Source: an uncultured Aliterella sp. | Lineage (GTDB): Bacteria; Cyanobacteriota; Cyanobacteriia; Cyanobacteriales; Chroococcidiopsidaceae | Assembly: GCA_905479905.1 (NCBI GenBank) | Contig: CAJQOK010000518.1 | Location: 1 to 8,573, forward strand | DNA length: 8,573 nucleotides | Direction of reading: 5' to 3' | Shown here: in pieces, positions 1 to 6,493 of the stretch | Layout: the number at the start of each line of letters is the position of its first letter | Position numbering within the stretch: the first letter of the stretch is position 1 | The notes under the pieces: model-generated | What the model was told of the DNA's origin: nothing | The model's database searches: none | What the model saw: the letters and a program-made list of their open reading frames with translations, nothing else | Position numbers and translations under genes: made by a program

Positions 1-1147
1 TGAATTTTGAGTTTAAAGTCTGACCGATGCGGCTATTTTCCACAAGATTTTGCAACTGTTCCCCAGTAGTTACTTGTTGCTTGTCAATTTGCAAAATTAC
101 ATCTCCGCGTCGTAAACCCGCCGATGCTGCGGGGGAATTAGGTACTACACGCACTACTAAAACGCCTTCAACTTCCGGTACATTAAGCGGCGAATTGGGG
201 TCGGTATTGTTAGCTTTGGCAAGTTCTGGAGTCAGATTCTCCATTTGTACGCCCAAATACGGGTGAGCAATTTTCTCGCCGCGCATCAACCTATCTTTAA
301 TTTCTTTGGCTTTATTAATCGGAATTGCAAAGCCAATTCCCATTGCATCGGCGCGAATTGCGGTATTGATGCCAATTACTTCCCCTTGGTCATTTAGCAA
401 TGGCCCACCAGAATTACCGGGGTTAATGGCTGCGTCAGTTTGGATAAATTCTAACCGCTTATCAGGAATACCTACTTGAGCGCTAGAGCGTTTTAAAGTT
501 GAGACAATACCTAAAGTAACTGTACTATCAAAGCCTAAAGGATTTCCCACTGCGATCGCCCAATCGCCGACTTGCACCTCAGAAGAATCTCCCAAAGGTG
601 CGACGGGTAAATCGCCGCCAGTTGAATTAACTTTAATTACCGCTAAATCGGTAACTTCATCAGCGCCCTGTACCGTACCTTCTAAGGTGCGTCCGTCCTT
701 TAACCTTATTGTTACTTTGTCTGCCTGGTTAACTACGTGAGCATTGGTTAAAATCTCGCCGCTACGGTCAATAATAAACCCCGATCCTATCCCTCTTAAC
801 CGTTCTTCGGGCATTCGCTGGGGGAAACTGTCACCAAAAAAGCGCCGAAAAGTAGGATCTTCAAACATCGGATCGTTAATTCTCCGCGTTACGGTGCGCT
901 CAGTATCAATACGAACTACTGCCGAGCCTACTTTGTTGACGGCGGCGGAAACAAAGTTATTAGAGCCTACACTGGCTCTGGGGGGCTTTTGAGCAACAAT
1001 TTGAGCCGAATCTACAACGGTTGGCATTGATAGAGCTTGAGACGGCATGACGCGCAAGCTACTAAAGGCAAACAGTACCCCAAAGGCGATCGCTAGTCCA
1101 TGAGTAATTAGTTGACGTAAAGAGCGCAATTTATTCTTTAATCGCAT
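1..1147 (-). CDS. HhoA/HhoB/HtrA-family trypsin-like serine protease with PDZ domain (3' end outside window)
   Basis: This is a Deg/HtrA-type endoprotease of the cell envelope (thylakoid lumen or periplasm), a family that degrades misfolded proteins. The visible part is 382 codons from ATG at 1147. Residues about 15-38 form a hydrophobic signal or anchor segment after a basic N-terminus (MRLKNKLRSLRQ). The trypsin-like domain follows at about 65-275 with a complete triad: His137 in TNAHVV, Asp167 in TDLAVI and Ser246 in GNSGGP. The family motif GIGFAIP lies just after it. A PDZ domain starts near residue 295 (HPYLGVQ) and contains GVLVVRVVPNSPA; it is cut at the window edge. I see no clear Shine-Dalgarno before the ATG. 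The gene is transcribed divergently from the isomerase gene. The family and the intact active site are clear. Which of the three cyanobacterial paralogues (HhoA, HhoB, HtrA) it is cannot be settled from this piece. Confidence 0.95.
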   Translation of the reverse strand, partial: MRLKNKLRSLRQLITHGLAIAFGVLFAFSSLRVMPSQALSMPTVVDSAQIVAQKPPRASVGSNNFVSAAVNKVGSAVVRIDTERTVTRRINDPMFEDPTFRRFFGDSFPQRMPEERLRGIGSGFIIDRSGEILTNAHVVNQADKVTIRLKDGRTLEGTVQGADEVTDLAVIKVNSTGGDLPVAPLGDSSEVQVGDWAIAVGNPLGFDSTVTLGIVSTLKRSSAQVGIPDKRLEFIQTDAAINPGNSGGPLLNDQGEVIGINTAIRADAMGIGFAIPINKAKEIKDRLMRGEKIAHPYLGVQMENLTPELAKANNTDPNSPLNVPEVEGVLVVRVVPNSPAASAGLRRGDVILQIDKQQVTTGEQLQNLVENSRIGQTLNSKF

Positions 1148-1174
1148 AGTATCAATAATTCAAGAGCCGAGATA

Positions 1175-1281
1175 AACAGCAACTTCTCTTAGTGTATTTG
1201 ATGGCAATAGAGTGTGGCTCAATTTTAGCAATACCCTAACTAAAAATAAGCAGCTATTCTTAAGCTCGAAAAGTTGCTGTT
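1175..1281. repeat. 11-bp inverted repeat in the divergent protease/isomerase intergenic region
   Basis: AACAGCAACTT at 1175-1185 is the exact reverse complement of AAGTTGCTGTT at 1271-1281. The arm centres are 96 bp apart, about nine helical turns. The match does not extend beyond 11 bp. Both arms lie between the start codons of the divergent genes, so they could be two sites for one regulator, but no function is shown. The rest of this 224-bp region is AT-rich and I see nothing else firm in it. Confidence 0.5.
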
Positions 1282-1286
1282 GCCTT

Positions 1287-1317
1287 TTGACAGCTAATTC
1301 TTTTTGTTTCTTTAGCT
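1287..1317 (+). promoter_or_regulatory. candidate promoter for the isomerase gene
   Basis: A perfect -35 hexamer TTGACA lies at 1287-1292. A weak -10-like TTAGCT lies at 1312-1317, after a 19-bp spacer. Initiation just after it would leave a leader of about 50 nt before the ATG at 1372. The poor -10 and long spacer keep this a guess. TAAAAT at 1337-1342 is an alternative -10 without a good -35. Confidence 0.25.
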
Positions 1318-1371
1318 AACACCGTTATTTTTACAGTAAAATTTTGCTAATAAATTCATAAAATTAGGTTG

Positions 1372-2190
1372 ATGAAAATTGCAATTTCTAATATTGCTTG
1401 GCGATTAGCCGAAGAAGAAGCGATCGCTCAAATTATGCAAGCTTTGGCAATCAAAGGAGTTGAAATTGCTACTACCAAACTTTGGTCTTCGCCTTCGGTA
1501 GCAACAAAAAATGACATTGAAGACTATAGGCAGTTTTGGCGCAGTAAAAATATTGAAATTGTTGCAATGCAATCTTTACTATTTGGTAGACCAGATTTAA
1601 CAATTTTTGACAACACTGAAACACGCAAAGAGACTTTTGCCTATTTGGTAGAGACAATTGAGTTAAGCAGCAAACTAGGTGCTAAAGTTTTAGTATTCGG
1701 CGCTCCTAACAATAGAAAAATTGGCAACTTAAACTACGAACAAACTCAGGAAATAGCTGTAGATTTTTTTCATAAAATAGGCGAGTTTGCCGCTAATTTG
1801 GGAATAAGTTTTTGTATTGAACCTACTCCTGAAGTTTATGATTGCGATTTTATTACCAATTCACAGCAGGGGGTTGAGTTAGTAAATAAAGTCGATAGTG
1901 CTGGTTTTAGATTGCATTTAGATACGGCGGCTATGACTTTAAGTAATGAGTCTATTTCTCAGGCTTTAAAACAATCTTTTAGCAAGTTGTGTCACTTTCA
2001 TATTAGCGAACCTTTACTATCACCTCTAAGAGAAGGAAATGTAAATCATGAAACTTTTGCTCAAACTTTAGCAAGTCTTAATTATCAAGGTTGGGTATCC
2101 GTAGAAATGAAAGCACAACACCCAATTTCAAATACATTAAATGTCTCAAAAGCGCTAGAAGTTGCAACTAAATATTATGGTGACAAGTAA
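1372..2190 (+). CDS. Sugar-phosphate isomerase/epimerase-like TIM-barrel protein
   Basis: This is a 272-residue protein of the xylose-isomerase-like TIM-barrel family (AP endonuclease 2 fold). Members use a divalent metal to isomerise or epimerise sugars or inositols. The four expected metal ligands are all present in order: Glu150 (FCIEPTP), Asp184 (RLHLDTAAM), His210 (CHFHISEP) and Glu245 (VSVEMKA). Length is normal for the family and the frame is uninterrupted, so it should be a functional soluble cytoplasmic enzyme. I chose ATG 1372; a TTG immediately upstream (1369) would add one residue. AGG at 1366-1368 is too close to be a good ribosome-binding site. The substrate cannot be deduced. 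The gene stands immediately upstream of glycosyltransferase and acyl-AMP ligase remnants, so it may be a survivor of a carbohydrate-related locus (inference). Confidence 0.88.
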   Translation: MKIAISNIAWRLAEEEAIAQIMQALAIKGVEIATTKLWSSPSVATKNDIEDYRQFWRSKNIEIVAMQSLLFGRPDLTIFDNTETRKETFAYLVETIELSSKLGAKVLVFGAPNNRKIGNLNYEQTQEIAVDFFHKIGEFAANLGISFCIEPTPEVYDCDFITNSQQGVELVNKVDSAGFRLHLDTAAMTLSNESISQALKQSFSKLCHFHISEPLLSPLREGNVNHETFAQTLASLNYQGWVSVEMKAQHPISNTLNVSKALEVATKYYGDK

Positions 2191-2194
2191 GCAG

Positions 2195-2232
2195 TGCGAT
2201 CGCATCATTATAGGTTTTTGCGATCGCATTTT
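2195..2232 (+). terminator. HIP1-pair hairpin followed by T-tract, candidate terminator of the isomerase gene
   Basis: TGCGATCGCA occurs twice, at 2195-2204 and 2219-2228, separated by 14 nt and followed by TTTT at 2229-2232. Each copy is self-palindromic, so the transcript can form a 10-bp stem with a 14-nt loop ahead of a short U-run. The stem begins 4 nt after the isomerase stop codon. The geometry fits an intrinsic terminator, but the T-tract is short and HIP1 is common in the genome, so the pairing could be incidental. Confidence 0.45.
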
Positions 2233-2811
2233 AATTCTTTCTCAGAAGTCTTGCTTTACAACCCACCCAAACTAATCGCTAGATACCTGCAAGATGTTCT
2301 ATTTCTCAACATTCCCAAACTGTTTTTACCCAAATCTTTAATCAATAGTCTAAACTTCCCGGTTTATCAGCTTGTAGCTATACCTTGATTTTTTGTGCTT
2401 AGGGGAGGATTTTTTATAATCAACGACATCAAGCAAAAGCAAAATAAATTTACTGAAAAACAGACAGCTTTCTTATTACTAAACCTCCTCGGTTATTTAC
2501 TTTTAGGCTTGGTAGGATTTCACCGCCGCTATTATTTATTTTGGTTTCCGCTTATATTCACTTCACTTATTTATCCTTTTGTTATTTTTCCCGGAAAACC
2601 TCGTTTATATAGATTGGCGTTTAACTGGATATTTATAATACATTTGGTTTTTGTTTTGAGCGCGGCGGCTTACATAGAAACTAAATTGATCATAGTTTAT
2701 GAACCTAAACATCTCTTAGAAGTAGCAGCTTTTTTAAAAACTTCCTCTTTACATAACGAAACTATTATTGTTCGCAAATCCCACTTGGCTTATTTAGAAA
2801 AAAGCGAGTAA
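2233..2811 (+). pseudogene. Remnant of a GT39-like membrane glycosyltransferase (C-terminal part, in-frame stop)
   Basis: One frame reads from about 2233 to the stop at 2809-2811 with a single internal TGA at 2386-2388. The part before the stop (IPKLFLPKSLINSLNFPVY) and the part after it both resemble the C-terminal half of dolichyl-phosphate-mannose-type (GT39/ArnT-like) polytopic glycosyltransferases. After the stop come three hydrophobic segments: AFLLLNLLGYLLLGLVGF, YYLFWFPLIFTSLIYPFVIF and FNWIFIIHLVFVLSAAAYI. A soluble tail follows with LLEVAAFLKTSS and RKSHLAYL, a pattern typical of these enzymes. The N-terminal catalytic half with its acidic motif is absent, because an intact isomerase gene and its hairpin lie just upstream. 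Homology fades at about 2800, where the ligase remnant begins in another frame. The GTG at 2395 could open a 138-residue frame, but I see no ribosome-binding site or reason to call it functional. The family call rests on pattern recognition. Confidence 0.6.
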
Positions 2812-3335
2812 TCACCGTAGATAGTGACAGAGAAGGGGTAAAAAGCCTTGTTAGTTGTGGTAAACCTTGGTTGAATGATTTAATTGCGATCGCACCCCAT
2901 TCTTTAACCCAATGCCAAGATAATCAAGTTGGAGAAATCTGGGTTTCAAGTCCCAGAATCGGTAAAGGTTACTGGAATCTAACTGAACAGACAAACCACA
3001 CTTTTCAAGCTTCCTTTCCAGACAATCCGCAATTAGGCTGCTTTTTGCGTACTGGCGACTTGGGCTTTTGGGCGGTATTTGACCAGCATTTAATCGATAT
3101 TTATGCGATCGCTCTGCTAAAACCTGGTAGCATACCCAAAACCTCTAGCGGCAAAATTCAACGCCAAACTTGCAAGCAAAAGTATCAGGGCGGTAGTTTA
3201 AATATTCTCAGCCAGTGGCGTTTACAAACATCGAGCAATATAACGTCTTTAATCAACCGATACTTAAATCCCCTCACCCATGCCAAAAGGTACTTGACTT
3301 TTACTAAAGGTAGCTTGCGGCGCTGGCTATTTTAA
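2802..3335 (+). pseudogene. Remnant of a fatty-acyl-AMP ligase (N-terminal loss plus internal deletion)
   Basis: Intact enzymes of this family (FAAL, AMP-dependent synthetase superfamily) are about 570-600 residues and activate fatty acids for transfer to acyl carrier proteins. Here only about 178 codons remain. The frame opens near 2802 (KRVITVDSDREG, then SLVSCGKPW) and runs through VGEIWVSSP, GYWNLTEQT and FLRTGDLGF (3048-3068). It then jumps to FDQHLIDIYAIALLKPGSIP and KTSSGKIQR. The latter is the C-terminal catalytic lysine motif, with its second Lys at 3153-3155. The jump skips the usual region of roughly 130 residues containing the GRLKDLIII-type hinge. The P-loop-like motif and most of the adenylation core are also missing. 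The frame is otherwise open to TAA at 3333-3335, and the last 33 residues match nothing I recognise. TTG 2871 is a formal start only. Loss of core and hinge makes activity implausible. Confidence 0.8.
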
Positions 3336-3388
3336 TACACCGCAGCGATTAGTTATCCTAGAGGTAACGCAACTAAAATTACCTAAAA

Positions 3389-3760
3389 ATGAGTCTTAAA
3401 TCTTTCGATCTCAATATTTCTAATTTAGGACGGTGGATTGCTATTATTGGCGTTGCTTGGCTAATTGGTACTGTTGGCTTAGGATGGCTTGTCAATTGGT
3501 TGCTAATTTTGGTGGGATTACTGATATTAGTACCTGTTTTAGGCTTTTTTGGCTTTCGCTATTGGCTGCAAAGCAACCTAATTAGAGATAATTGTCCCGT
3601 CTGTCATTACGAATTTACAGGTTTAAATAAAACTCAATTGCCATGTCCCAATTGCTCTGAACCCTTGCAAGTAATTAAAGGTAAGTTTAATCGCCTCACC
3701 CTGGCGGGAACTATTGACGTGCAAGCGGTGGAAGTTTCTAGCCAATCGCGGGATGATTGA
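3389..3760 (+). CDS. Small membrane-anchored zinc-ribbon protein, function unknown
   Basis: This 123-residue protein has two closely spaced hydrophobic segments at about 16-36 and 37-56. A cytoplasmic-type zinc ribbon follows, with CPVC at Cys69/Cys72 and CPNC at Cys86/Cys89, 13 residues between the pairs. A short polar tail rich in Val, Ser and Asp ends the protein. The architecture, a membrane hairpin plus a treble-clef or rubredoxin-like knuckle, looks like a conserved cyanobacterial hypothetical family, but I do not recognise a named member. The ATG at 3389 is the natural start since the hydrophobic region follows at once; no good Shine-Dalgarno is visible. It is 53 bp after the ligase remnant and 252 bp before the next gene, so it is probably its own unit. 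Metal binding is inferred from the four cysteines. Confidence 0.8.
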   Translation: MSLKSFDLNISNLGRWIAIIGVAWLIGTVGLGWLVNWLLILVGLLILVPVLGFFGFRYWLQSNLIRDNCPVCHYEFTGLNKTQLPCPNCSEPLQVIKGKFNRLTLAGTIDVQAVEVSSQSRDD

Positions 3761-3788
3761 AGCTAAATCTTGTAGACAGAAATACTGA

Positions 3789-3899
3789 TAATTAGCTAAT
3801 TTATTCTTAATATTTCTACACAACAAATTAGCAAATAACTTATATAATTATTCGACCCCCAGTAAAGAAAATGGTATAGAGAAGCACAACTAATTAGCT
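3789..3899. repeat. Three AATTAGC copies, one inside a 12-bp palindrome
   Basis: The intergenic region after the zinc-ribbon gene carries AATTAGC at 3790-3796, 3826-3832 and 3892-3898. The first is part of the perfect 12-bp palindrome AATTAGCTAATT (3790-3801). The first and third share TAATTAGCT. AATTAGCTG also occurs on the minus strand at 1291-1299, upstream of the isomerase gene. These could be regulator-binding sites, but AT-rich spacer DNA makes chance copies more likely. Confidence 0.35.
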
Positions 3900-3968
3900 G
3901 TTCGCTAGGATGCAGTTTGCAATCAGAAAATTTGCTAAAGTTTCCTCACCAAAAAATGTTTGCCGACT

Positions 3969-3974
3969 TATAAT
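3969..3974 (+). promoter_or_regulatory. candidate -10 element upstream of the 4013 gene
   Basis: A perfect TATAAT lies 38 bp before the ATG at 4013, with no convincing -35 hexamer at 16-19 bp. Another TATAAT lies at 3843-3848, also without a -35. Either could serve the 4013/4391 gene pair, since the 252-bp gap upstream is the only sizeable spacer before them. Confidence 0.3.
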
Positions 3975-4012
3975 TTGTGACTAAAGAGCGTTATATCTAG
4001 TACCAACCAAAA

Positions 4013-4342
4013 ATGAATACTGAAGAAAGCGAACAAGACTTACAGCGTCGTTTGCAAGAATTAGAAGTTTCACTGCCTACTAATGCCCACCCAGTAGCAA
4101 CAAAAACTCCCACCAGCAACAATTCTGTAGCAGGATTAAATCAGTTTATCAGCTTGTTTAAGTCTTTACCCAACGTGGGAAAGATAATTGTAGTCGGTGT
4201 TGGGACTATAGTTGGATTTGCCATACTCAAAAGCTTATTAAGCTTAGTCGCAACGCTGTTTAGCCTAGCGTTTTTAGGGGTGATTGTGTATTTTGGATAT
4301 CAGTTTTTGGTAGCTCGTAACTCTCAAAAAATAGAAAAGTAA
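4013..4342 (+). CDS. Small membrane protein with acidic helical N-terminus, function unknown
   Basis: I do not recognise this 109-residue protein. Residues 3-20 are charged and Gln/Glu/Leu-rich, likely a short amphipathic or coiled-coil helix (SEQDLQRRLQELE). A polar Thr/Ser/Asn linker reaches about residue 40. The rest is largely hydrophobic, about 56-75 and 76-100, consistent with two tightly linked membrane helices containing several Gly residues, and the C-terminus is basic. The start at 4013 is supported by the full helical N-terminus, though the sequence before it has no clear ribosome-binding site. It ends 48 bp before the RDD/pentapeptide gene on the same strand with no terminator between, so the two are probably transcribed together. 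A role as a membrane partner of that protein is an inference from position only. Confidence 0.75.
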   Translation: MNTEESEQDLQRRLQELEVSLPTNAHPVATKTPTSNNSVAGLNQFISLFKSLPNVGKIIVVGVGTIVGFAILKSLLSLVATLFSLAFLGVIVYFGYQFLVARNSQKIEK

Positions 4343-4378
4343 TTCCAACGCTAGGTAGGGGAATCAAAATTTTAAATT

Positions 4379-4383
4379 AAGGA
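4379..4383 (+). promoter_or_regulatory. ribosome-binding site for the RDD/pentapeptide gene
   Basis: AAGGA sits 7 nt before the ATG at 4391. It is the best Shine-Dalgarno match before any gene in the window, and it fixes this ATG as the start. Confidence 0.7.
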
Positions 4384-4390
4384 TATACAA

Positions 4391-6493
4391 ATGGCTAATC
4401 CAAGTGTGGGGAGAGGAGGCGATCGCAATTATAAGCAAGTAAAGCTAAAACCACTACCATTAGTGACTAGGCGTTTTGCTGCTTGGGCGATTGAAATATC
4501 AATAATTGCTAGTAGCGCTATAGTTCCTTATAGCATGGGAATGTATGCTAAAACCCACCAAGCTGGGCAAGTACCATTAAACCCGGTACTCGTAGCAACT
4601 GAGAAAGTAATTGCAAGTACCTTTGCTTTGCCTGCAAGCAAAGAAGTTAAAGAAGTTCCACCATTAACTAATTTACTCTGGTCTGCGGCTCTAGTAACCC
4701 CCCTGTTACTAGGTGGCTGGCAAATATATCTACTTGCCAAAACTGGTAGCACGTTGCCTAAACGCTGGCTAGGTATCCGCGTAGTTACTACCGCCGGAAA
4801 GCCCCCAGGATTAGCCAAAATTGTTCTCCGCGAAGGGGTAGTAGCTTGGGGATTACCGTTATCTATTGCTTATACAGTATGGCGTTATAGTGGCTTATTT
4901 CCCGATCCTGGCGTACTTGCCGCCTTAGCTGGGGTAATGGTGCTAGGAGAAGGCATTAGCGCCCGATTTGACCGCCAGCGTCGCTCGTTGCATGACCTAG
5001 TATCAGGAACTTACGTTGTCAATGCTAGTCGCATTTATGCCCCTAATACTGGGCGCTTAGGTGAAAATAACGGGCAGGCAGTAGAGTGGAATACATCTAT
5101 TTATAGTTGGAAAAAACCCGCCGCTCATGTTGCCGATGCAGCGATTATTTTAACTAAGAAAAAAAAAGTACAGCGCGATTTGTGGATTTGGCTGCGTCGC
5201 CATCCCAAATTTACCTTGACAGTGGTTGCAAGTTGTAGTGTAGGGACGGTAATTGGGACTTTAATTGCTACGGGGCTTTATGTTCGCACGCAAATAGATG
5301 GCGGACAAATCTCTGAGTATAATAATGAACAATTATTAGCAGCGACTAAACAATTAAATTCTACCGAAGCGAATACTTTAGCCCAGCGTACTGAGGCAAT
5401 TTTAAATTTGGGTACGGTAAACAATCCCCAAGCCAAACAGTTGTTGGTTAATTTATTGGCACAATCGACTAACCCAGAATTAACTAAAACGATTCAGCAA
5501 GCCTTGGTTGCAAGCGGTACGGAGGCATTGCCAGCGTTGCGACGGTTGAATGTGTCAAGCGCCAATAATTCCGATGCTTCTAGCCGCCTTCAGCTTGTAG
5601 CTACCCAAAATGCGATCGCTGAAATTCTTTCTATTTATAGCGGCAAATTGACTTCGGTACAATTAGAGCGGATTAATTTAGGTGAGGCTGATAACTTTAG
5701 CCTAGCACTCAATCAAATTGACTTTGCTGGCATTGACCTAAGTGGAGCAAATCTCGACCGAGCTAATTTAGTAAATAGTCAATGGCAAAGTGTAGAAAAT
5801 AATGCCACTGCTACTCTCAACGACGCGCAAATGAAATTTGCAATTCTTACGGGCGCAAACTTTAGCCGCGTATCTATGCAGCGCGTTAACTTGCTTCACG
5901 CCAACCTCAACCAAGCCAACCTAGCGTTTAGTAATCTGACAAGTGCTAACCTCAGCAGCGCTCAACTGGTAGGAGCCGATTTGCAACAGGCTGTATTAAC
6001 CTCTGCAAGCCTTACCGGGGCAAATTTAGCCGGAGCAAATTTAGCTAAAGCTGACCTATCTTCTGCTCGTTTAGGTAGAGTTAGCGCCTTGAAAACTAAC
6101 CTACAACTTGCAGATTTAAGCGCTACCGATTGGCAAGGAGCAGATTTAAGCGGGGCAGATTTGAGCCGTGCTAATCTTAGCAATGCTAACTTGAGCTACG
6201 CACGAATGCAAAATACTAATCTGCACCAAGCACAACTGCAAAATGTTAGTTTGCGTAATGCTGATCTTAGCCAAGCAGATTTGCGGGAAGCTGATTTAAC
6301 GGGAGCCGATTTGGCTGGAGCAATTTTTGCCAATTCAAAATCTACTCAAGCTGATGGGTTTATTCAAGCACCAACTGAAGAATTTCAAGCTGCTTTACTC
6401 AAAGGCGTTGACTTTACCAATGTTAAAAACTTAGATACTACCCAGCTTGCGGCTATTTGCCTCCAAGGTGGCACTCATCCCCGTTGTCCCTAA
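4391..6493 (+). CDS. RDD membrane domain fused to a pentapeptide-repeat domain
   Basis: This 700-residue protein has three parts. Residues about 24-213 form an RDD membrane module: TRRFAAW at 26-32, LPKRWLGIRVV near 121-131 and RRSLHDLVSGTYVV ending near 210. The usual first Asp of the family appears as Glu35; the later Asp (202) is present. A further transmembrane helix lies at about 274-298 after a basic stretch. Residues about 325-390 look helical and HEAT-like (NPQAKQLLVNLL, NPELTKTIQQAL, GTEALPALRRL). From about 445 to 645 there are tandem pentapeptide repeats of A(D/N)LXX type, such as LSGANLDRANL and LTGADLAGAIF, which should fold as a right-handed quadrilateral beta-helix. The tail ends with a Cys pair (AICLQGGTHPRCP). 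RDD proteins are membrane proteins of mostly unknown or transport-related role; pentapeptide domains are usually scaffolds. Specific function is unknown. Confidence 0.9.
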   Translation: MANPSVGRGGDRNYKQVKLKPLPLVTRRFAAWAIEISIIASSAIVPYSMGMYAKTHQAGQVPLNPVLVATEKVIASTFALPASKEVKEVPPLTNLLWSAALVTPLLLGGWQIYLLAKTGSTLPKRWLGIRVVTTAGKPPGLAKIVLREGVVAWGLPLSIAYTVWRYSGLFPDPGVLAALAGVMVLGEGISARFDRQRRSLHDLVSGTYVVNASRIYAPNTGRLGENNGQAVEWNTSIYSWKKPAAHVADAAIILTKKKKVQRDLWIWLRRHPKFTLTVVASCSVGTVIGTLIATGLYVRTQIDGGQISEYNNEQLLAATKQLNSTEANTLAQRTEAILNLGTVNNPQAKQLLVNLLAQSTNPELTKTIQQALVASGTEALPALRRLNVSSANNSDASSRLQLVATQNAIAEILSIYSGKLTSVQLERINLGEADNFSLALNQIDFAGIDLSGANLDRANLVNSQWQSVENNATATLNDAQMKFAILTGANFSRVSMQRVNLLHANLNQANLAFSNLTSANLSSAQLVGADLQQAVLTSASLTGANLAGANLAKADLSSARLGRVSALKTNLQLADLSATDWQGADLSGADLSRANLSNANLSYARMQNTNLHQAQLQNVSLRNADLSQADLREADLTGADLAGAIFANSKSTQADGFIQAPTEEFQAALLKGVDFTNVKNLDTTQLAAICLQGGTHPRCP

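Noticed and set aside
27..992. Plus-strand open frames at 27-266 and 744-992
   Set aside because: They lie antisense to the protease, which has an intact catalytic triad and continuous family homology; their translations look like nothing known.
2194..2388. Separate 64-residue gene after the isomerase
   Set aside because: Its start lies inside the HIP1 hairpin and its sequence continues in the same frame beyond the TGA, so it is better read as part of the glycosyltransferase remnant.
2191..3388. Insertion sequence as the cause of the gene decay
   Set aside because: I found no transposase-like frame, terminal inverted repeats or target duplication in this stretch.
4528..4818. Minus-strand 96-residue open frame
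   Set aside because: It is antisense to the RDD domain, with no ribosome-binding site or recognisable motif.
5962..6183. Minus-strand 73-residue open frame rich in Ala, Ser, Leu and Lys
   Set aside because: It is the antisense shadow of the pentapeptide repeats, whose periodic codons keep the other strand open.
5736..6330. Repetitive DNA that could suggest a tandem-repeat array
   Set aside because: The periodicity is explained by the encoded pentapeptide repeats; copies differ in sequence and there are no spacer-repeat units of CRISPR type.
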